Source: Musicola paradisiaca NCPPB 2511 (GTDB lineage: Bacteria; Pseudomonadota; Gammaproteobacteria; Enterobacterales; Enterobacteriaceae). From it: a DNA stretch of 64,000 bases. Below the pieces are notes generated by a model. That model had not been told where the DNA came from. It made no database searches and saw only the letters and a program-made list of their open reading frames with translations. The position numbers and the translations under genes are program-made. This document shows positions 35,381 through 45,343 of the stretch, piece after piece. The first letter of the stretch is position 1, and each line of letters opens with the position of its first letter. The DNA lies in the NCBI RefSeq assembly GCF_000400505.1, contig NZ_CM001857.1, positions 2,470,257 through 2,534,256 of the forward strand. Direction: 5' to 3'.

Positions 35381-36403
35381 TCATCTCCTTTCATTCAGGC
35401 AGCTCAGATACTGCTCGGACAAATGGCGTAAAAAGTTTACGTAACCGTCCTTATCCAGGGTGATGTCACTTCCCAATGGATCCAGCACGCCGATGCGCAC
35501 GTCAGTTCCCTTGGCGACAGCATTGATGACCGCTGGCCTGAATTGTGGTTCAGCAAAAATACAAACCGCTTTATGCTCAACCAACTGTGTTCGAATTTGG
35601 TGTAAGCGCTGTGCACCGGGCTGAATGATCGGGTTGATAGTGAAATATCCCGACGGGCGTAGTCCATAATGCTGCTCGAAATAGCTGTATGCATCATGAA
35701 ACACAACATAGCCCTTGCCTCGCACAGGCGTCAGCATATTAACAACATTTTTATCTACCTGCGCAAGTTTCTCAGTGAAATTACGCAGATTTACGTCCAG
35801 TTTGTCTTTATTCTGCGGCATGCGTTCCAGCAATCGGTCGTGGATCGCCACAGCGACAGCCTGCGCCATCTCCGGCGACAGCCAGATGTGCATATTGAAT
35901 TCGCCATGATGATGCTCATCTGCTTCATTATCATGCGAATTCTGGCCGACATCATGAGAATGCCCGTCTTTGGCGTGCATATCATGATCAACGTCATGGG
36001 AAGCCGTGTTTTCTTCTTCATCATCGTCGTGATGTGATTCGCGCAACAAATTATCACGCACCGCAGGAAGCGAGCTCAGCGCCAGATTGCGCTCGGCAGG
36101 CAGCGGTTGCAGGGCTTTTTGTAAAAACGCTTCCATCTCCGGCCCAATCCACACCACCAGATCGGCGCGTTGTAACCGCTGAACATCCGCCGGACGCAGC
36201 GCATAATCGTGCGGCGACGCGCCATCCGGCAGCAGTACGTCGGTTGTGGTCACGCCATCGGTGATGGCCGCCGCAATAAACCCCAACGGGCGAATTGACG
36301 TCAACACCGCGGAGGACGCCGCCGACGAGGCGCATACCCCGGTCAGCAACACGCCGGCGGCGAGTATGGTTTTCAGCCATTTATCATGAGTAGAGCGCAG
36401 CAT
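35381..36403 (-). CDS. znuA: Zinc ABC transporter periplasmic binding protein ZnuA
   Basis: This 340-residue protein has a signal peptide (to about Ala32, [10 protein letters not shown]) and the cluster-9 metal-binding fold. The ligands are in [12 protein letters not shown] and [10 protein letters not shown], and a later His lies in [15 protein letters not shown] His/Asp-rich loop (residues 123-168, [20 protein letters not shown]...) is typical of ZnuA and thought to collect zinc. It delivers Zn(II) to ZnuBC. It is divergent from znuC with a Zur-box-like palindrome between. Confidence 0.97.
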   Translation of the reverse strand: MLRSTHDKWLKTILAAGVLLTGVCASSAASSAVLTSIRPLGFIAAAITDGVTTTDVLLPDGASPHDYALRPADVQRLQRADLVVWIGPEMEAFLQKALQPLPAERNLALSSLPAVRDNLLRESHHDDDEEENTASHDVDHDMHAKDGHSHDVGQNSHDNEADEHHHGEFNMHIWLSPEMAQAVAVAIHDRLLERMPQNKDKLDVNLRNFTEKLAQVDKNVVNMLTPVRGKGYVVFHDAYSYFEQHYGLRPSGYFTINPIIQPGAQRLHQIRTQLVEHKAVCIFAEPQFRPAVINAVAKGTDVRIGVLDPLGSDITLDKDGYVNFLRHLSEQYLSCLNERR

Positions 36404-36432
36404 AACCCTTCATCCATCGATTTTTATACGAA

Positions 36433-36457
36433 AAACGGTTATATTATAACGTCACGT
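36433..36457. promoter_or_regulatory. Zur-box-like palindrome between znuA and znuCB
   Basis: The core GTTATATTATAAC (36438-36450) is palindromic and lies in the 75-base divergent region, at the place and with the AT-rich core of the enterobacterial Zur operator. Zn-loaded Zur would shut off both transcripts. Confidence 0.75.
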
Positions 36458-36478
36458 ATTCTCTGCAACCCAAAATCT

Positions 36479-37237
36479 ATGGCAACACTCGTTTCACTGG
36501 ATAATATCGGCGTACAGTTCGGCAACCGTCCGATACTCACCGATATCACCCTCCGGCTACAGGCCGGCCGCATTCTGACGCTACTGGGCCCCAACGGCGC
36601 GGGCAAATCCACGCTGGTGCGCGTGGTGTTGGGATTATTGCCCCCCACCAGCGGCCGTCTTGAGCGCGCGCCCCACCTGCGCATCGGTTATGTCCCGCAG
36701 AAACTGCATCTTGACGTCACGCTGCCGCTGACCGTCAATCGCTTTATGCGGCTGCGCCCCGGCGTCAAACGCGACGACATCATGCCCGCCCTCAAGCGCG
36801 TACAGGCGGGGCACCTGCTGGAACAACCGATGCAAAAACTCTCCGGCGGCGAAACCCAGCGCGTTCTGCTCGCACGCGCCATTCTCAACCAGCCGCAATT
36901 GCTGGTGCTGGACGAACCGACCCAGGGTGTCGACGTCAACGGCCAACTGGCGCTGTACGAACTGATCAACCAGCTGCGGCAGGAGTACCAGTGCGGCGTA
37001 TTGATGGTCTCCCATGATCTGCATCTGGTGATGGCCAAAACCGACGAAGTGCTGTGCCTCAATCAGCATGTCTGCTGCTCCGGCGCGCCGGAAGTGGTTT
37101 CGCTGCATCCGGAATTCCTCGCCATGTTCGGGCATCGGGGGGCTGAACAGCTGGCCATCTACCGTCATCACCACAACCACCGGCATGACCTGAACGGCAA
37201 AATCATTCTGAAACGACAGGACGGAAACAACGCATGA
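36479..37237 (+). CDS. znuC: Zinc ABC transporter ATP-binding protein ZnuC
   Basis: This 252-residue ATPase has Walker A ([15 protein letters not shown]), the signature [14 protein letters not shown], Walker B ([12 protein letters not shown]) and the H-loop ([10 protein letters not shown]). The His-rich tail [15 protein letters not shown] is typical of ZnuC. It energises ZnuB-mediated zinc uptake. The start at 36479 aligns with E. coli ZnuC. The stop overlaps the znuB start (ATGA). Confidence 0.97.
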   Translation: MATLVSLDNIGVQFGNRPILTDITLRLQAGRILTLLGPNGAGKSTLVRVVLGLLPPTSGRLERAPHLRIGYVPQKLHLDVTLPLTVNRFMRLRPGVKRDDIMPALKRVQAGHLLEQPMQKLSGGETQRVLLARAILNQPQLLVLDEPTQGVDVNGQLALYELINQLRQEYQCGVLMVSHDLHLVMAKTDEVLCLNQHVCCSGAPEVVSLHPEFLAMFGHRGAEQLAIYRHHHNHRHDLNGKIILKRQDGNNA

Positions 37238-38019
37238 TTGAACTACTGCTGCCCGGCTGGCTGGCGGGGATGTTTTTGTCCATCGCGGCGGGCCCGCTCG
37301 GTTCCTTTGTGGTCTGGCGACGCATGTCCTACTTCGGCGATACGCTGGCGCATGCCTCGCTGCTGGGCATCGCTCTGGGGCTGTTGCTGGACATCAATCT
37401 GTTTTATGCGGTGATAACCGTCACGCTGATGCTGGCCTGCGGGCTGGTCTGGCTGGAGCGCCGCCCCTGGCTGGCGATCGACACCCTGTTGGGGATCATG
37501 GCGCACAGCGCACTATCGCTGGGGCTGGTGGTGGTCAGTCTGATGAACACTATCCGGATTGATCTGATGGCGTACCTGTTCGGCGACCTGTTGTCCGTCA
37601 CGACGGACGATCTGTGGATGATTGGCCCCGGCGTATTGCTGGTGGTGATGGTTCTGTGCTGGCAATGGCGTTCGCTGCTGTCCATGACCATCAGCCCGGA
37701 GCTGGCGCACGTAGACGGCGTCTCGATCCAGCGAACCAAACTGCTGTTGATGCTGATCACCGCGCTCACTATCGGCCTGGCGATGAAATTCGTCGGCGCG
37801 TTGATCATCACCTCATTGCTGATCATTCCTGCGGCCACCGCCCGCCGCTTCGCGCGCACGCCGGAACAGATGGCGCTGCTCGCCATCGCCGTCGGGATGC
37901 TGGCGGTCACTGGCGGGCTGGCCTTTTCCGCCGACGCCAACACGCCAGCGGGCCCGTCGGTGGTACTGTGCGCATCGCTGCTGTTCATACTCAGCCTGCT
38001 GAAAAAACAATCGGCCTGA
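37234..38019 (+). CDS. znuB: Zinc ABC transporter permease ZnuB
   Basis: This 261-residue permease has about seven to eight membrane segments and the family pattern [30 protein letters not shown] and [27 protein letters not shown]. With ZnuC and ZnuA it forms the high-affinity zinc importer. It is coupled to znuC by a 4-base overlap. Confidence 0.97.
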   Translation: MIELLLPGWLAGMFLSIAAGPLGSFVVWRRMSYFGDTLAHASLLGIALGLLLDINLFYAVITVTLMLACGLVWLERRPWLAIDTLLGIMAHSALSLGLVVVSLMNTIRIDLMAYLFGDLLSVTTDDLWMIGPGVLLVVMVLCWQWRSLLSMTISPELAHVDGVSIQRTKLLLMLITALTIGLAMKFVGALIITSLLIIPAATARRFARTPEQMALLAIAVGMLAVTGGLAFSADANTPAGPSVVLCASLLFILSLLKKQSA

Positions 38020-38170
38020 CGCAGCCCGTCCGGCCCTCAATGCATGAAGAGCAAATCAGTATCGGTGTGTTTTAACCTTGGCGGGTTTCCCGTCAGCCGA
38101 TGGGCCGGCGGGAACAAGGCGGGAACAAGGAAAGGCGGACGGCTATTTTTCCTGCGGGTAGCGGCTGAAC

Positions 38171-39175
38171 CTACTCTTCCCGGCTCAGGCCGAAATGACG
38201 ATAGGCGTGCTGCGTGGCGATGCGTCCACGCGGGGTGCGCTGCAAAAAGCCCTGCTGAATCAGGTAGGGCTCCAGCACATCTTCGATGGTTTCACGTTCT
38301 TCGCCGATCGCAGCGGCCAGATTATCCAGCCCCACCGGCCCGCCCATGAATTTGTCGATCACCGCCAGCAGCAGTTTGCGATCCATATAGTCGAAACCTT
38401 CCGCATCCACCGCCAGCATATCCAATGCCTGCATCGCCACCTCCATCGTGATGACGCCGTCGGATTTCACTTCGGAGAAATCGCGCACCCGCCGCAACAG
38501 GCGGTTGGCGATACGCGGCGTGCCGCGGGAACGGCGGGCGACTTCCAGCGCGCCTTCGTCCGTCATCTCCAGCCCCAGACACTGGGCGCTGCGCTGCACG
38601 ATGTGCTGCAAGTCGGCCACCTGATAGAACTCAAGACGCTGCACGATGCCGAAGCGATCGCGCAGCGGCGAGGTCAGCGAACCGGCGCGGGTGGTGGCCC
38701 CGACCAGCGTGAACGGCGGCAAATCCAGTTTGATGGATCGCGCCGCCGGGCCTTCGCCGATCATGATATCAAGCTGGTAATCCTCCATCGCCGGGTAGAG
38801 CACCTCCTCCACCACCGGCGAAAGACGATGAATCTCGTCGATGAACAGCACGTCATGCGGTTCAAGGTTGGTGAGCAGCGCCGCCAGATCGCCTGCTTTC
38901 TCCAGCACCGGGCCGGAAGTGGTGCGCAAATTCACCCCCATTTCGTTGGCGACGATATTCGCCAGCGTGGTTTTGCCCAACCCCGGCGGGCCAAAAATCA
39001 GCAGATGGTCAAGCGCGTCGCCGCGTTTGCGGGCCGCCTGAATAAAAATCTCCATCTGCTCGCACACTTTCGGTTGCCCGACGTACTCAGCCAGCGTCTT
39101 GGGGCGAATGGCGCGATCCTGTACTTCCTCTTCGGCGATGACGCTGGGTGAAATCAGACGGTCGGCTTCAATCAT
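38171..39175 (-). CDS. ruvB: Holliday junction branch migration helicase RuvB
   Basis: This 334-residue AAA+ ATPase has Walker A ([15 protein letters not shown]), Walker B ([12 protein letters not shown]), sensor [20 protein letters not shown], and a C-terminal winged helix ([17 protein letters not shown]). RuvB hexamers pump DNA through the RuvA-bound junction. It follows ruvA with 7 bases between. In E. coli ruvC is close by; here about 12 kb of accessory DNA separates ruvA from ruvC. Confidence 0.98.
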   Translation of the reverse strand: MIEADRLISPSVIAEEEVQDRAIRPKTLAEYVGQPKVCEQMEIFIQAARKRGDALDHLLIFGPPGLGKTTLANIVANEMGVNLRTTSGPVLEKAGDLAALLTNLEPHDVLFIDEIHRLSPVVEEVLYPAMEDYQLDIMIGEGPAARSIKLDLPPFTLVGATTRAGSLTSPLRDRFGIVQRLEFYQVADLQHIVQRSAQCLGLEMTDEGALEVARRSRGTPRIANRLLRRVRDFSEVKSDGVITMEVAMQALDMLAVDAEGFDYMDRKLLLAVIDKFMGGPVGLDNLAAAIGEERETIEDVLEPYLIQQGFLQRTPRGRIATQHAYRHFGLSREE

Positions 39176-39182
39176 GTTTACC

Positions 39183-39797
39183 TCACAACGCGGCGCGCAG
39201 CGCTTCCCTGATCAGGGTTTCACAATCGGCGTCCGGACGCGCCACCTTGCTGACCATCCGCGCCGCCTCCTGCGGTTTGTAGCCCAGCGCCACCAGCGCG
39301 GCCTCGGCTTCCGCCTGCGGATCCGGTTCGTCGGCCTTGCCGGCCGTCGCCGGCAGCGAGATATCACTGGCGGCGGTAAACAGATCGCCATTCAACCCTT
39401 TGAAGCGATCTTTCATCTCCACCACCAGACGTTCGGCGGTTTTCTTGCCGACGCCTGGCAGTTTTACCAGCGCGCCGATCTCTTCACGCTCCACGGCGAA
39501 AACGAACTGCTGCGCCGACATCCCCGAGAGGATCGCCAGCGCCAGCTTCGGCCCGACGCCATTGACCTTGATCAGCTCGCGAAACAGAGAACGCTCCTGC
39601 TTATTGTTGAAACCGAACAGCAGTTGCGCGTCTTCCCGCACCACGAAATGAGTAAAAATCACGCTTTCCTGACCGAGCTCCGGCAGCTCGTAGAAGCAGG
39701 TCATCGGCATATGCACTTCATAGCCCACCCCGGCGGCTTCAATCAGCACCAGCGGCGGCTGCTTTTCCAATACGATGCCTCTCAGACGACCTATCAC
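39183..39797 (-). CDS. ruvA: Holliday junction binding protein RuvA
   Basis: This 204-residue protein begins at a GTG (39797) as in E. coli ruvA, giving [15 protein letters not shown], with AGAGGA 8 bases before. Domain I (OB fold), domain II with helix-hairpin-helix motifs ([15 protein letters not shown] and [19 protein letters not shown]) and domain III ([19 protein letters not shown]) are complete. It targets RuvB to the junction. Confidence 0.97.
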   Translation of the reverse strand: MIGRLRGIVLEKQPPLVLIEAAGVGYEVHMPMTCFYELPELGQESVIFTHFVVREDAQLLFGFNNKQERSLFRELIKVNGVGPKLALAILSGMSAQQFVFAVEREEIGALVKLPGVGKKTAERLVVEMKDRFKGLNGDLFTAASDISLPATAGKADEPDPQAEAEAALVALGYKPQEAARMVSKVARPDADCETLIREALRAAL

Positions 39798-40072
39798 GCG
39801 GTTTTTCCTCTTTCCAATAGCACTAAATGTTGGCGTATAGCTTATAACACAAAAAAAGTGGCGCATACACAAAAGCTGTATGCATATCCAGATTGCGATG
39901 CCGCTCGCCGTTTAAAGGCCCGAATGACGGGCGTTGCACAGGATGGGGGAAGCCGAACAAGGGGGCGCCGCGCCGTCAATCCGACCGCTCGGCCAGCGCC
40001 ACCCCCGATGAGGGAAAACCGGGCGCGTCGCCCGGTGAGTCAAGCTATACGGCCAGCGCCGAACCGACGGCG
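39798..40072. other. Intergenic region with GC-rich motif
   Basis: No gene. CCCGATGAGGGAAAACCGGG at 40004-40023 recurs almost exactly at 41319-41338 on the other side of the nickel permease gene. The sequence after it (GCGCGTCGCCCGGTGAGTC) may form hairpins. Confidence 0.5.
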
Positions 40073-41104
40073 TCAGGCGGCCTGATTATCCAGCGCGTCG
40101 TACTTTTTCCAGCGGTAGTTACACAGCGAAATCACCCAGCAGGCGATAAACAGCGCGATCACGTAAAAACCGGCGTTGCCCAGTTGGTCGTTCATGTCAT
40201 CCACCAGACGCCACGCGCCGGCATGCAGGTCAAACTTGTCCGCCAACAGGCCGAGCGCCTCCAGCCCGCCGATAAACACCGCCACCACCACCGACGACGC
40301 GGTAATGGTCATGTTGTAGTAAAGCTTGCGCTGCGGCTTGCTGAACGCCCAGCCGTAGGCGCCCACCATCAGCACGTTATCGAGCGTATCCACCAACGCC
40401 ATGCCGCAGGTGAACAGCGCGGGAAACAGCATGATCGACCAGATCGACATGCCCTGCGAGGCGCCCGCCGCCGAGAGGCCCAGCACGCCGATTTCCGTCG
40501 CGGTATCAAACCCCAACCCGAACAGGAACCCCACCAGGTACATGTGCCAGCTTTTGTTCACCAGCCGGAATGTGGAACGGAACAACCACCCCAGCACGCC
40601 GGAGGCCGGCGCCGCCGCTATCACTTCCGGCGTCAGGCGCTGACCTTGTTTGAAGCGCTGGAAATTGCGCCAGACGCTACGCAGGATCACCAGATTCACT
40701 ACCGCCATCAGCAACAGGAAAGCGGCGGACACCGAGGTGCCGATCACGCCGCCCACGTCGTGGAACCAAGTCATATCGTCCTGAAACGCCGTCGCCGTTG
40801 CCGCCAGCGCCAGCGACGCCAGCACCACGATGGTGGAGTGGCCGAGCGAGAACCAGGTGCCGACGCCCAGCGGACGCTTCCCTTCCTGCATCATTTTGCG
40901 GGTCACGCTGTCGATGGCGGCGATATGATCCGCATCCACCGCATGACGCAGCCCAAAACACCAGGCCAGCAGGCAGGTCGCCACCAGCGCAGCATTGTCG
41001 TGAAACATCGCCACGGCCAGCAGCCATACCGCCACATTGATAACAACCAGACAGCCTAAAATAACCACAGCGCGCGGGTTTTTCCGCAGTAACGAAGACA
41101 ACAT
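40073..41104 (-). CDS. Nickel/cobalt permease (NiCoT, HoxN/NixA family)
   Basis: This 343-residue, about eight-segment membrane protein carries the NiCoT signature RHAVDADHIAAIDSVTRK in segment II, WFSLGHSTIVV and GFLFGLGFDTATEIG. These His/Asp residues form the selectivity filter. It imports Ni(II), perhaps also Co(II). AAGGG precedes the ATG. A NikR-like palindrome at 41155-41181 suggests repression by nickel. It sits at the ruvA-side edge of the accessory block. Confidence 0.93.
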   Translation of the reverse strand: MLSSLLRKNPRAVVILGCLVVINVAVWLLAVAMFHDNAALVATCLLAWCFGLRHAVDADHIAAIDSVTRKMMQEGKRPLGVGTWFSLGHSTIVVLASLALAATATAFQDDMTWFHDVGGVIGTSVSAAFLLLMAVVNLVILRSVWRNFQRFKQGQRLTPEVIAAAPASGVLGWLFRSTFRLVNKSWHMYLVGFLFGLGFDTATEIGVLGLSAAGASQGMSIWSIMLFPALFTCGMALVDTLDNVLMVGAYGWAFSKPQRKLYYNMTITASSVVVAVFIGGLEALGLLADKFDLHAGAWRLVDDMNDQLGNAGFYVIALFIACWVISLCNYRWKKYDALDNQAA

Positions 41105-41154
41105 GAGAACCCTTCCAATCGATCCGGCGGCAGGTGTCGTCGGGGAAACAGTGA

Positions 41155-41181
41155 GTATGAAAGTTTATGGATTTTTCATAC
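41155..41181. promoter_or_regulatory. NikR-like operator upstream of the NiCoT gene
   Basis: GTATGA (41155-41160) and TCATAC (41176-41181) are exactly the half-sites of the E. coli NikR operator, here with a 15-base spacer instead of 16. The inner bases AAAG/TTT extend the dyad (GTATGAAA...TTTCATAC). It lies 51 bases upstream of the permease start. Confidence 0.7.
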
Positions 41182-41441
41182 AACCGCATGTTGTCGCAGA
41201 TCAAAGACGGGCGGAATTTTCGGGTGGAACGTCGGCACCGGCAAGATAAACACCGCTTCCCCGCCGCAGGAAAGCCGGGCCGCCGCCCGGTGCGTCAAAC
41301 CGTTCGACCCGCACGGCGCCCGATAAGGGAAAACCGGGCCCACCACCCGAGGCATCACGCCATTCGGGCGGCATGGGGGCAATCAAGGAAAACCGACCCC
41401 CGCCGACTGACGGGAGCCCGGTCTATTGCAGTGAAATAGCG

Positions 41442-43452
41442 TTAGCGCGCCAGCAGCGCTTCCGCCTGATGCAGCAGGTTGTCGAGGGTAAAGCCATAGC
41501 GCGCAAACAGTTGCCCGGCCGGGGCCGATTCACCGAAGTCGCGCATCCCCACCACGGCGCCGTGCAACCCGACATACTTGTACCAGTAGTCGGCGATGCT
41601 CGCCTCGACCGCGATGCGTGCGCTTACCGCTGAGGGCAGCACCGCTTCGCGGTAAGCGGCATCCTGCTGGTCGAACACGTCGCAAGACGGCATCGACACC
41701 ACCCGAACCGCCACCCCGCGCGCCGACAGCACTTCCCACGCGGCCACCGCCAGCGCGACTTCCGACCCGGTGGCGATCACAATCAGCCTGGGCGGCAGCG
41801 TACCGTCTTTCAATACATAGCCGCCCCGCGCGATCGCCGCCAGTTGCGCGTCGTTGCGCGGCTGTTGCGCCAGATTCTGGCGCGACAAGATCAGCGCCGT
41901 CGGGCCGTCATGCCGCTGCACCGCCTGTTGCCAGGCCACCGCGGTTTCCACCTGATCGCACGGGCGCCACACGCTGAGATTCGGCGTCACCCGCAGCATC
42001 GCCAGCTGTTCCACCGGCTGGTGGGTCGGGCCATCCTCCCCGAGCCCGATAGAGTCGTGGGTGTAGACCAGCACCTGACGTTGCTTCATCAGCGCCGCCA
42101 TGCGCACCGCGTTACGGGCGTATTCGACGAACATCAGGAAGGTGGCGGTATACGGCAGGAAACCGCCGTGCAACGCCATCCCATTGGCGATGGCGGTCAT
42201 GCCGAACTCCCGCACGCCGTAGTGCACATAGTTGCCGGCCGGATCTTCATTCAACGGCCGGGAGCCGGACCACAGCGTCAGGTTGCTCGGCGCCAGATCG
42301 GCGGAGCCGCCCACCAGCTCCGGCAACAGCGGGCCAAAGGCATTCAGGGCGTTCTGCGAGGCCTTGCGGCTGGCAATCTCCGCCGGGTTAGCCTGCAAGC
42401 CGGCGATGAACGCCTGCGCGTCATCCGCGAATGTTGACGGCAACTCGCCGCGCATACGGCGGGTAAACGCCGCCGCCAGCGCGGGAAACGCGCGCGCATA
42501 ATCCGCAAACCGCGCCGCCCAGGCGTTTTCCCTTGCCTGACCAACCTCCCGCGCATCCCACTGCGCACGGATTTCCGGCGGGATCACGAACGGCGGGTAT
42601 GGCCAGCCCAGCGCTTCGCGGGCCGCCGCCACCTCCGCAGGCCCCAGCGGCGCGCCGTGGGACTCGTGGCTGCCGGCCTTGTTGGGCGAACCGAAGCCAA
42701 TCACGGTTTTGCACATCAGCAGCGACGGCTTATCGCCGACTGCGCGCGCGGCGTTGATCGCCGCACGGATCGCCGCCTCGTCGTGCCCGTCAATGCCGCG
42801 CACTACATGCCAACCGTAAGCCTCAAACCGGGCGGCGGTGTCGTCGGTAAACCAACCGTCGACATGACCATCGATGGAGATGCCGTTGTCGTCGTAAAAC
42901 GCCACCAGCTTGCCTAGCTTCAGCGTCCCCGCCAGCGAGCACACCTCGTGGGAAATGCCCTCCATCATGCAACCGTCGCCCAGAAACACATAGGTGTAGT
43001 GGTCGACCAGGGTATGCCCCGGCCGGTTGAACTGCGCCGCCAGAGTACGTTCGGCCAGCGCCATCCCGACGGCGTTGGCGATGCCCTGCCCCAACGGCCC
43101 GGTTGTGGTTTCCACGCCGGGCGTGACGTCCACCTCCGGGTGTCCCGGCGTTTTTGCTGTGCATCTGCCGGAAATTTTTCAGCTCCTCCAGCGGTAGCGC
43201 ATAGCCGGTCAGATGCAGCAGGCTGTAAAGCAGCATCGAGGCGTGGCCGTTGGAGAGCACAAACCGGTCGCGGTTAGGCCAATCGGGGTTGGCGGGGTTA
43301 TGGTGCAGAAACTCGCGCCACAGCACGGTGGCCATATCCGCCATGCCCATCGGCGCGCCGGGGTGGCCGGAATTGGCCTGCTGTACCGCGTCCATACTCA
43401 GTGCGCGAACCGCATTGGCTAATGGCCGTGCGGTGTAATCAGAGTGCGTCAT
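41442..43452 (-). pseudogene. tkt: Transketolase of the accessory cluster, with +1 frameshift
   Basis: Two frames make one transketolase of about 669 residues. The first (from 43452) encodes [41 protein letters not shown]...NFRQMHSK. The second encodes [31 protein letters not shown] to the end, including the ThDP site ([40 protein letters not shown]) and [17 protein letters not shown]. They join if one A is removed from the A5 run at 43151-43155 (T5 on the plus strand). Transketolase moves C2 units between sugar phosphates and accepts erythrose 4-phosphate. It overlaps no neighbour and follows the transaldolase gene by 18 bases. Confidence 0.85.
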
Positions 43453-43470
43453 CGTTTGTCTCCCGGCGCG

Positions 43471-44421
43471 TTACATCAGGCTATGCAGCATATTTTCCAG
43501 CCGAATCTGATCGGCGGCGAACAGCCGGATACCTTCCGCCAGTTTGTCTACCGCCATCGGGTCGTCGTGGTGCTGCCACAGGAACTCCGCCTGCGTCATC
43601 GGGCTGGGGCGTGTTTCGCTGACCGCCTCGACGGACAATTGGCGCGGCAGCGGTTCATCGCACGCCTTCAGCTCGTTGAGCAGCGCCGGGGAGATGGTCA
43701 GCCGGTCGCAGCCCGCCAGCGCCGTCACCTGCGATTTCTTGCGGAAACTGGCCCCCATCACCACGGTGTCGTAACCGTGCGTTTTGTAATACTGGTAAAT
43801 GCGCCGCACCGAGGCCACCCCCGGATCGTCGCCGGGCTCCGCCGACGTTTGCGCGGGGTGGGCCTGATACCAGTCATAGATGCGCCCGACGAACGGCGAG
43901 ATCAAGTAGACGCCGGCTTCCGCACAGGCTCGTGCCTGCGCAAAGGAGAACAGCAGCGTCAGGTTGCATTGAATGCCCTCCTGCTCCAACTCTTCGGAGG
44001 CGCGGATCCCTTCCCAGGTCGCCGCCAGTTTGATCAGAATACGCGAGCGGTCGATGCCCTGTTCCTGATACAGCGCGATCAGCCGCCGCGCTCTGGCGAC
44101 GCACAGACCGCGATCCCAAGACAAGCGGGCGTCCACCTCGGTCGATACCCGGCCGGGCACCTGCCGCAGCACTTCCGCGCCGATGTTGACCGCCACCTGA
44201 TCACACGCATTGAGCAACCGGGTGGCGTCACTGCCGCCCTGCCGCTGCGCCTGCCCGACCGCATCGCGGATTAGGCTCTGATATTGGGGCAATTGCGCCG
44301 CCTTGAGGATTAAAGAGGGATTGGTAGTAGCGTCCTGCGGCGCGAACTGCCGGATGGCGTCGATATCGCCGGTATCCGCCACCACTACCGTGTACTGTTT
44401 TAAAGCATCCAGTTGGTTCAT
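43471..44421 (-). CDS. tal: Transaldolase (TalA type)
   Basis: This 316-residue class I transaldolase has the Schiff-base Lys131 in [13 protein letters not shown], Asp17 in ADTGDID and the blocks [12 protein letters not shown] and [16 protein letters not shown]. It is about as similar to E. coli TalA as the accessory pair talA-tktB suggests. It exchanges C3 units between sedoheptulose 7-phosphate/glyceraldehyde 3-phosphate and erythrose 4-phosphate/fructose 6-phosphate. It lies between the RpiB paralogue and transketolase in the cluster, so erythrose 4-phosphate handling is the common theme. Confidence 0.94.
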   Translation of the reverse strand: MNQLDALKQYTVVVADTGDIDAIRQFAPQDATTNPSLILKAAQLPQYQSLIRDAVGQAQRQGGSDATRLLNACDQVAVNIGAEVLRQVPGRVSTEVDARLSWDRGLCVARARRLIALYQEQGIDRSRILIKLAATWEGIRASEELEQEGIQCNLTLLFSFAQARACAEAGVYLISPFVGRIYDWYQAHPAQTSAEPGDDPGVASVRRIYQYYKTHGYDTVVMGASFRKKSQVTALAGCDRLTISPALLNELKACDEPLPRQLSVEAVSETRPSPMTQAEFLWQHHDDPMAVDKLAEGIRLFAADQIRLENMLHSLM

Positions 44422-44453
44422 GGTTATTCCCCTACGCCAGGTCTTGCGACGGA

Positions 44454-44912
44454 CTATTCGGCAATATGTTGATTTTGATAGTAATCGATACGTTCCACCT
44501 TCGCCGCCGAGCCGCCGCCTTCATACTCGGCATTCAGCCAGGCGCGAATAATCTGCTTGCCCAGTTCAGCGCCGATCACCCGGGCGCCCAACGTGACGAT
44601 CTGCGCGTTGTTGCTTTTCCGCGCCCGCTCCGCCGAGAACGTATCGTGGCACTGCGCGGCACGAATGCCCGGCACTTTGTTCGCCACAATGCTCATCCCA
44701 ATGCCGGTGCCGCAGATTAAAATGCCGCGATCCTGCTGACCGGCTTTAATCGACATGGCGACGGCGTGCGCCACATCCGGGTAATAACGGTTATCCGCAT
44801 TTTTATCGCTGCTGAAATCCACCCAGGGAATATTGAGCGAATCGAGATAATTCGTAATGGTACTGCGTAATTCATACGCAGCGTCATCCGCACCAATGGC
44901 GATTGGTTTCAT
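44454..44912 (-). CDS. RpiB/LacAB-family sugar-phosphate isomerase paralogue
   Basis: This 152-residue protein has the RpiB fold: [17 protein letters not shown] at the N-terminus, [61 protein letters not shown] with the catalytic Cys in ICGTGIG. The usual GSDHAG motif is GADDAA here, so the substrate-binding His is replaced by Asp, pointing away from ribose 5-phosphate. Known RpiB paralogues in erythritol/tetritol pathways (EryI, DerI/LerI) isomerise tetrulose 4-phosphate to erythrose 4-phosphate, which would fit this cluster. AAGGA lies before the ATG at 44912. Confidence 0.88.
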   Translation of the reverse strand: MKPIAIGADDAAYELRSTITNYLDSLNIPWVDFSSDKNADNRYYPDVAHAVAMSIKAGQQDRGILICGTGIGMSIVANKVPGIRAAQCHDTFSAERARKSNNAQIVTLGARVIGAELGKQIIRAWLNAEYEGGGSAAKVERIDYYQNQHIAE

Positions 44913-44961
44913 GATTAACATCCTTACTTCAGATTAATGAAATTTTAATTCAGTCGAATTT

Positions 44962-45333
44962 TCAGCACGGTTCAGAAATAATGATATTTCCTGAACCCGG
45001 TAATTTATCCGGTATATTCCCCTTAACATGTACCGTCCCCGGTAATTCCGCCGTGGCACTGCCGTCGAATAACAGCGTGATATGTCCCAGCTCGCGTAAA
45101 TTATGGTTGGCGACATCGCCGACGGCGGTAATCACATAATTCTTGCCGTCTAATTCCAACTGCTGATCCACCGCCAGCGGCTGGAACCATTCATCATCCT
45201 GATGCAGCAGGCAGTACGCCCCCAGATCCGGCGGCACGCAATCGCTGAACAGAATCACGCGATTGTCCTGCCGCATCGCCTCCGCCTCCTGACCGACGGC
45301 GCGGATCGTCGCTTGCCACACGACATGTCTCAT
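44962..45333 (-). CDS. PTS sorbitol/glucitol-type EIIA component (SrlB-like)
   Basis: This 123-residue protein matches EIIA-Gut: WQATIRAVGQEAEAM, PPDLGAYCLLHQD, QQLELDGKNYVITAVGDVANHNLRELGHITLLFDGSATAELPGTVHVKG. His44 (in CLLH) corresponds to the phosphorylated His43 of E. coli SrlB. It should take phosphate from HPr. No EIIC is present in the window; the partner is most likely the EIIB domain fused to the kinase two genes upstream (46515-48233). The gene starts 10 bases after the stop of the permease gene, behind GGGGGCAGGA. Confidence 0.93.
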   Translation of the reverse strand: MRHVVWQATIRAVGQEAEAMRQDNRVILFSDCVPPDLGAYCLLHQDDEWFQPLAVDQQLELDGKNYVITAVGDVANHNLRELGHITLLFDGSATAELPGTVHVKGNIPDKLPGSGNIIISEPC

Positions 45334-45343
45334 TCCTGCCCCC

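Noticed and set aside
39893-41059. Plus-strand open frame across the nickel permease
   Set aside because: Antisense, extremely R/H/Q-rich translation; the permease on the minus strand has clear motifs.
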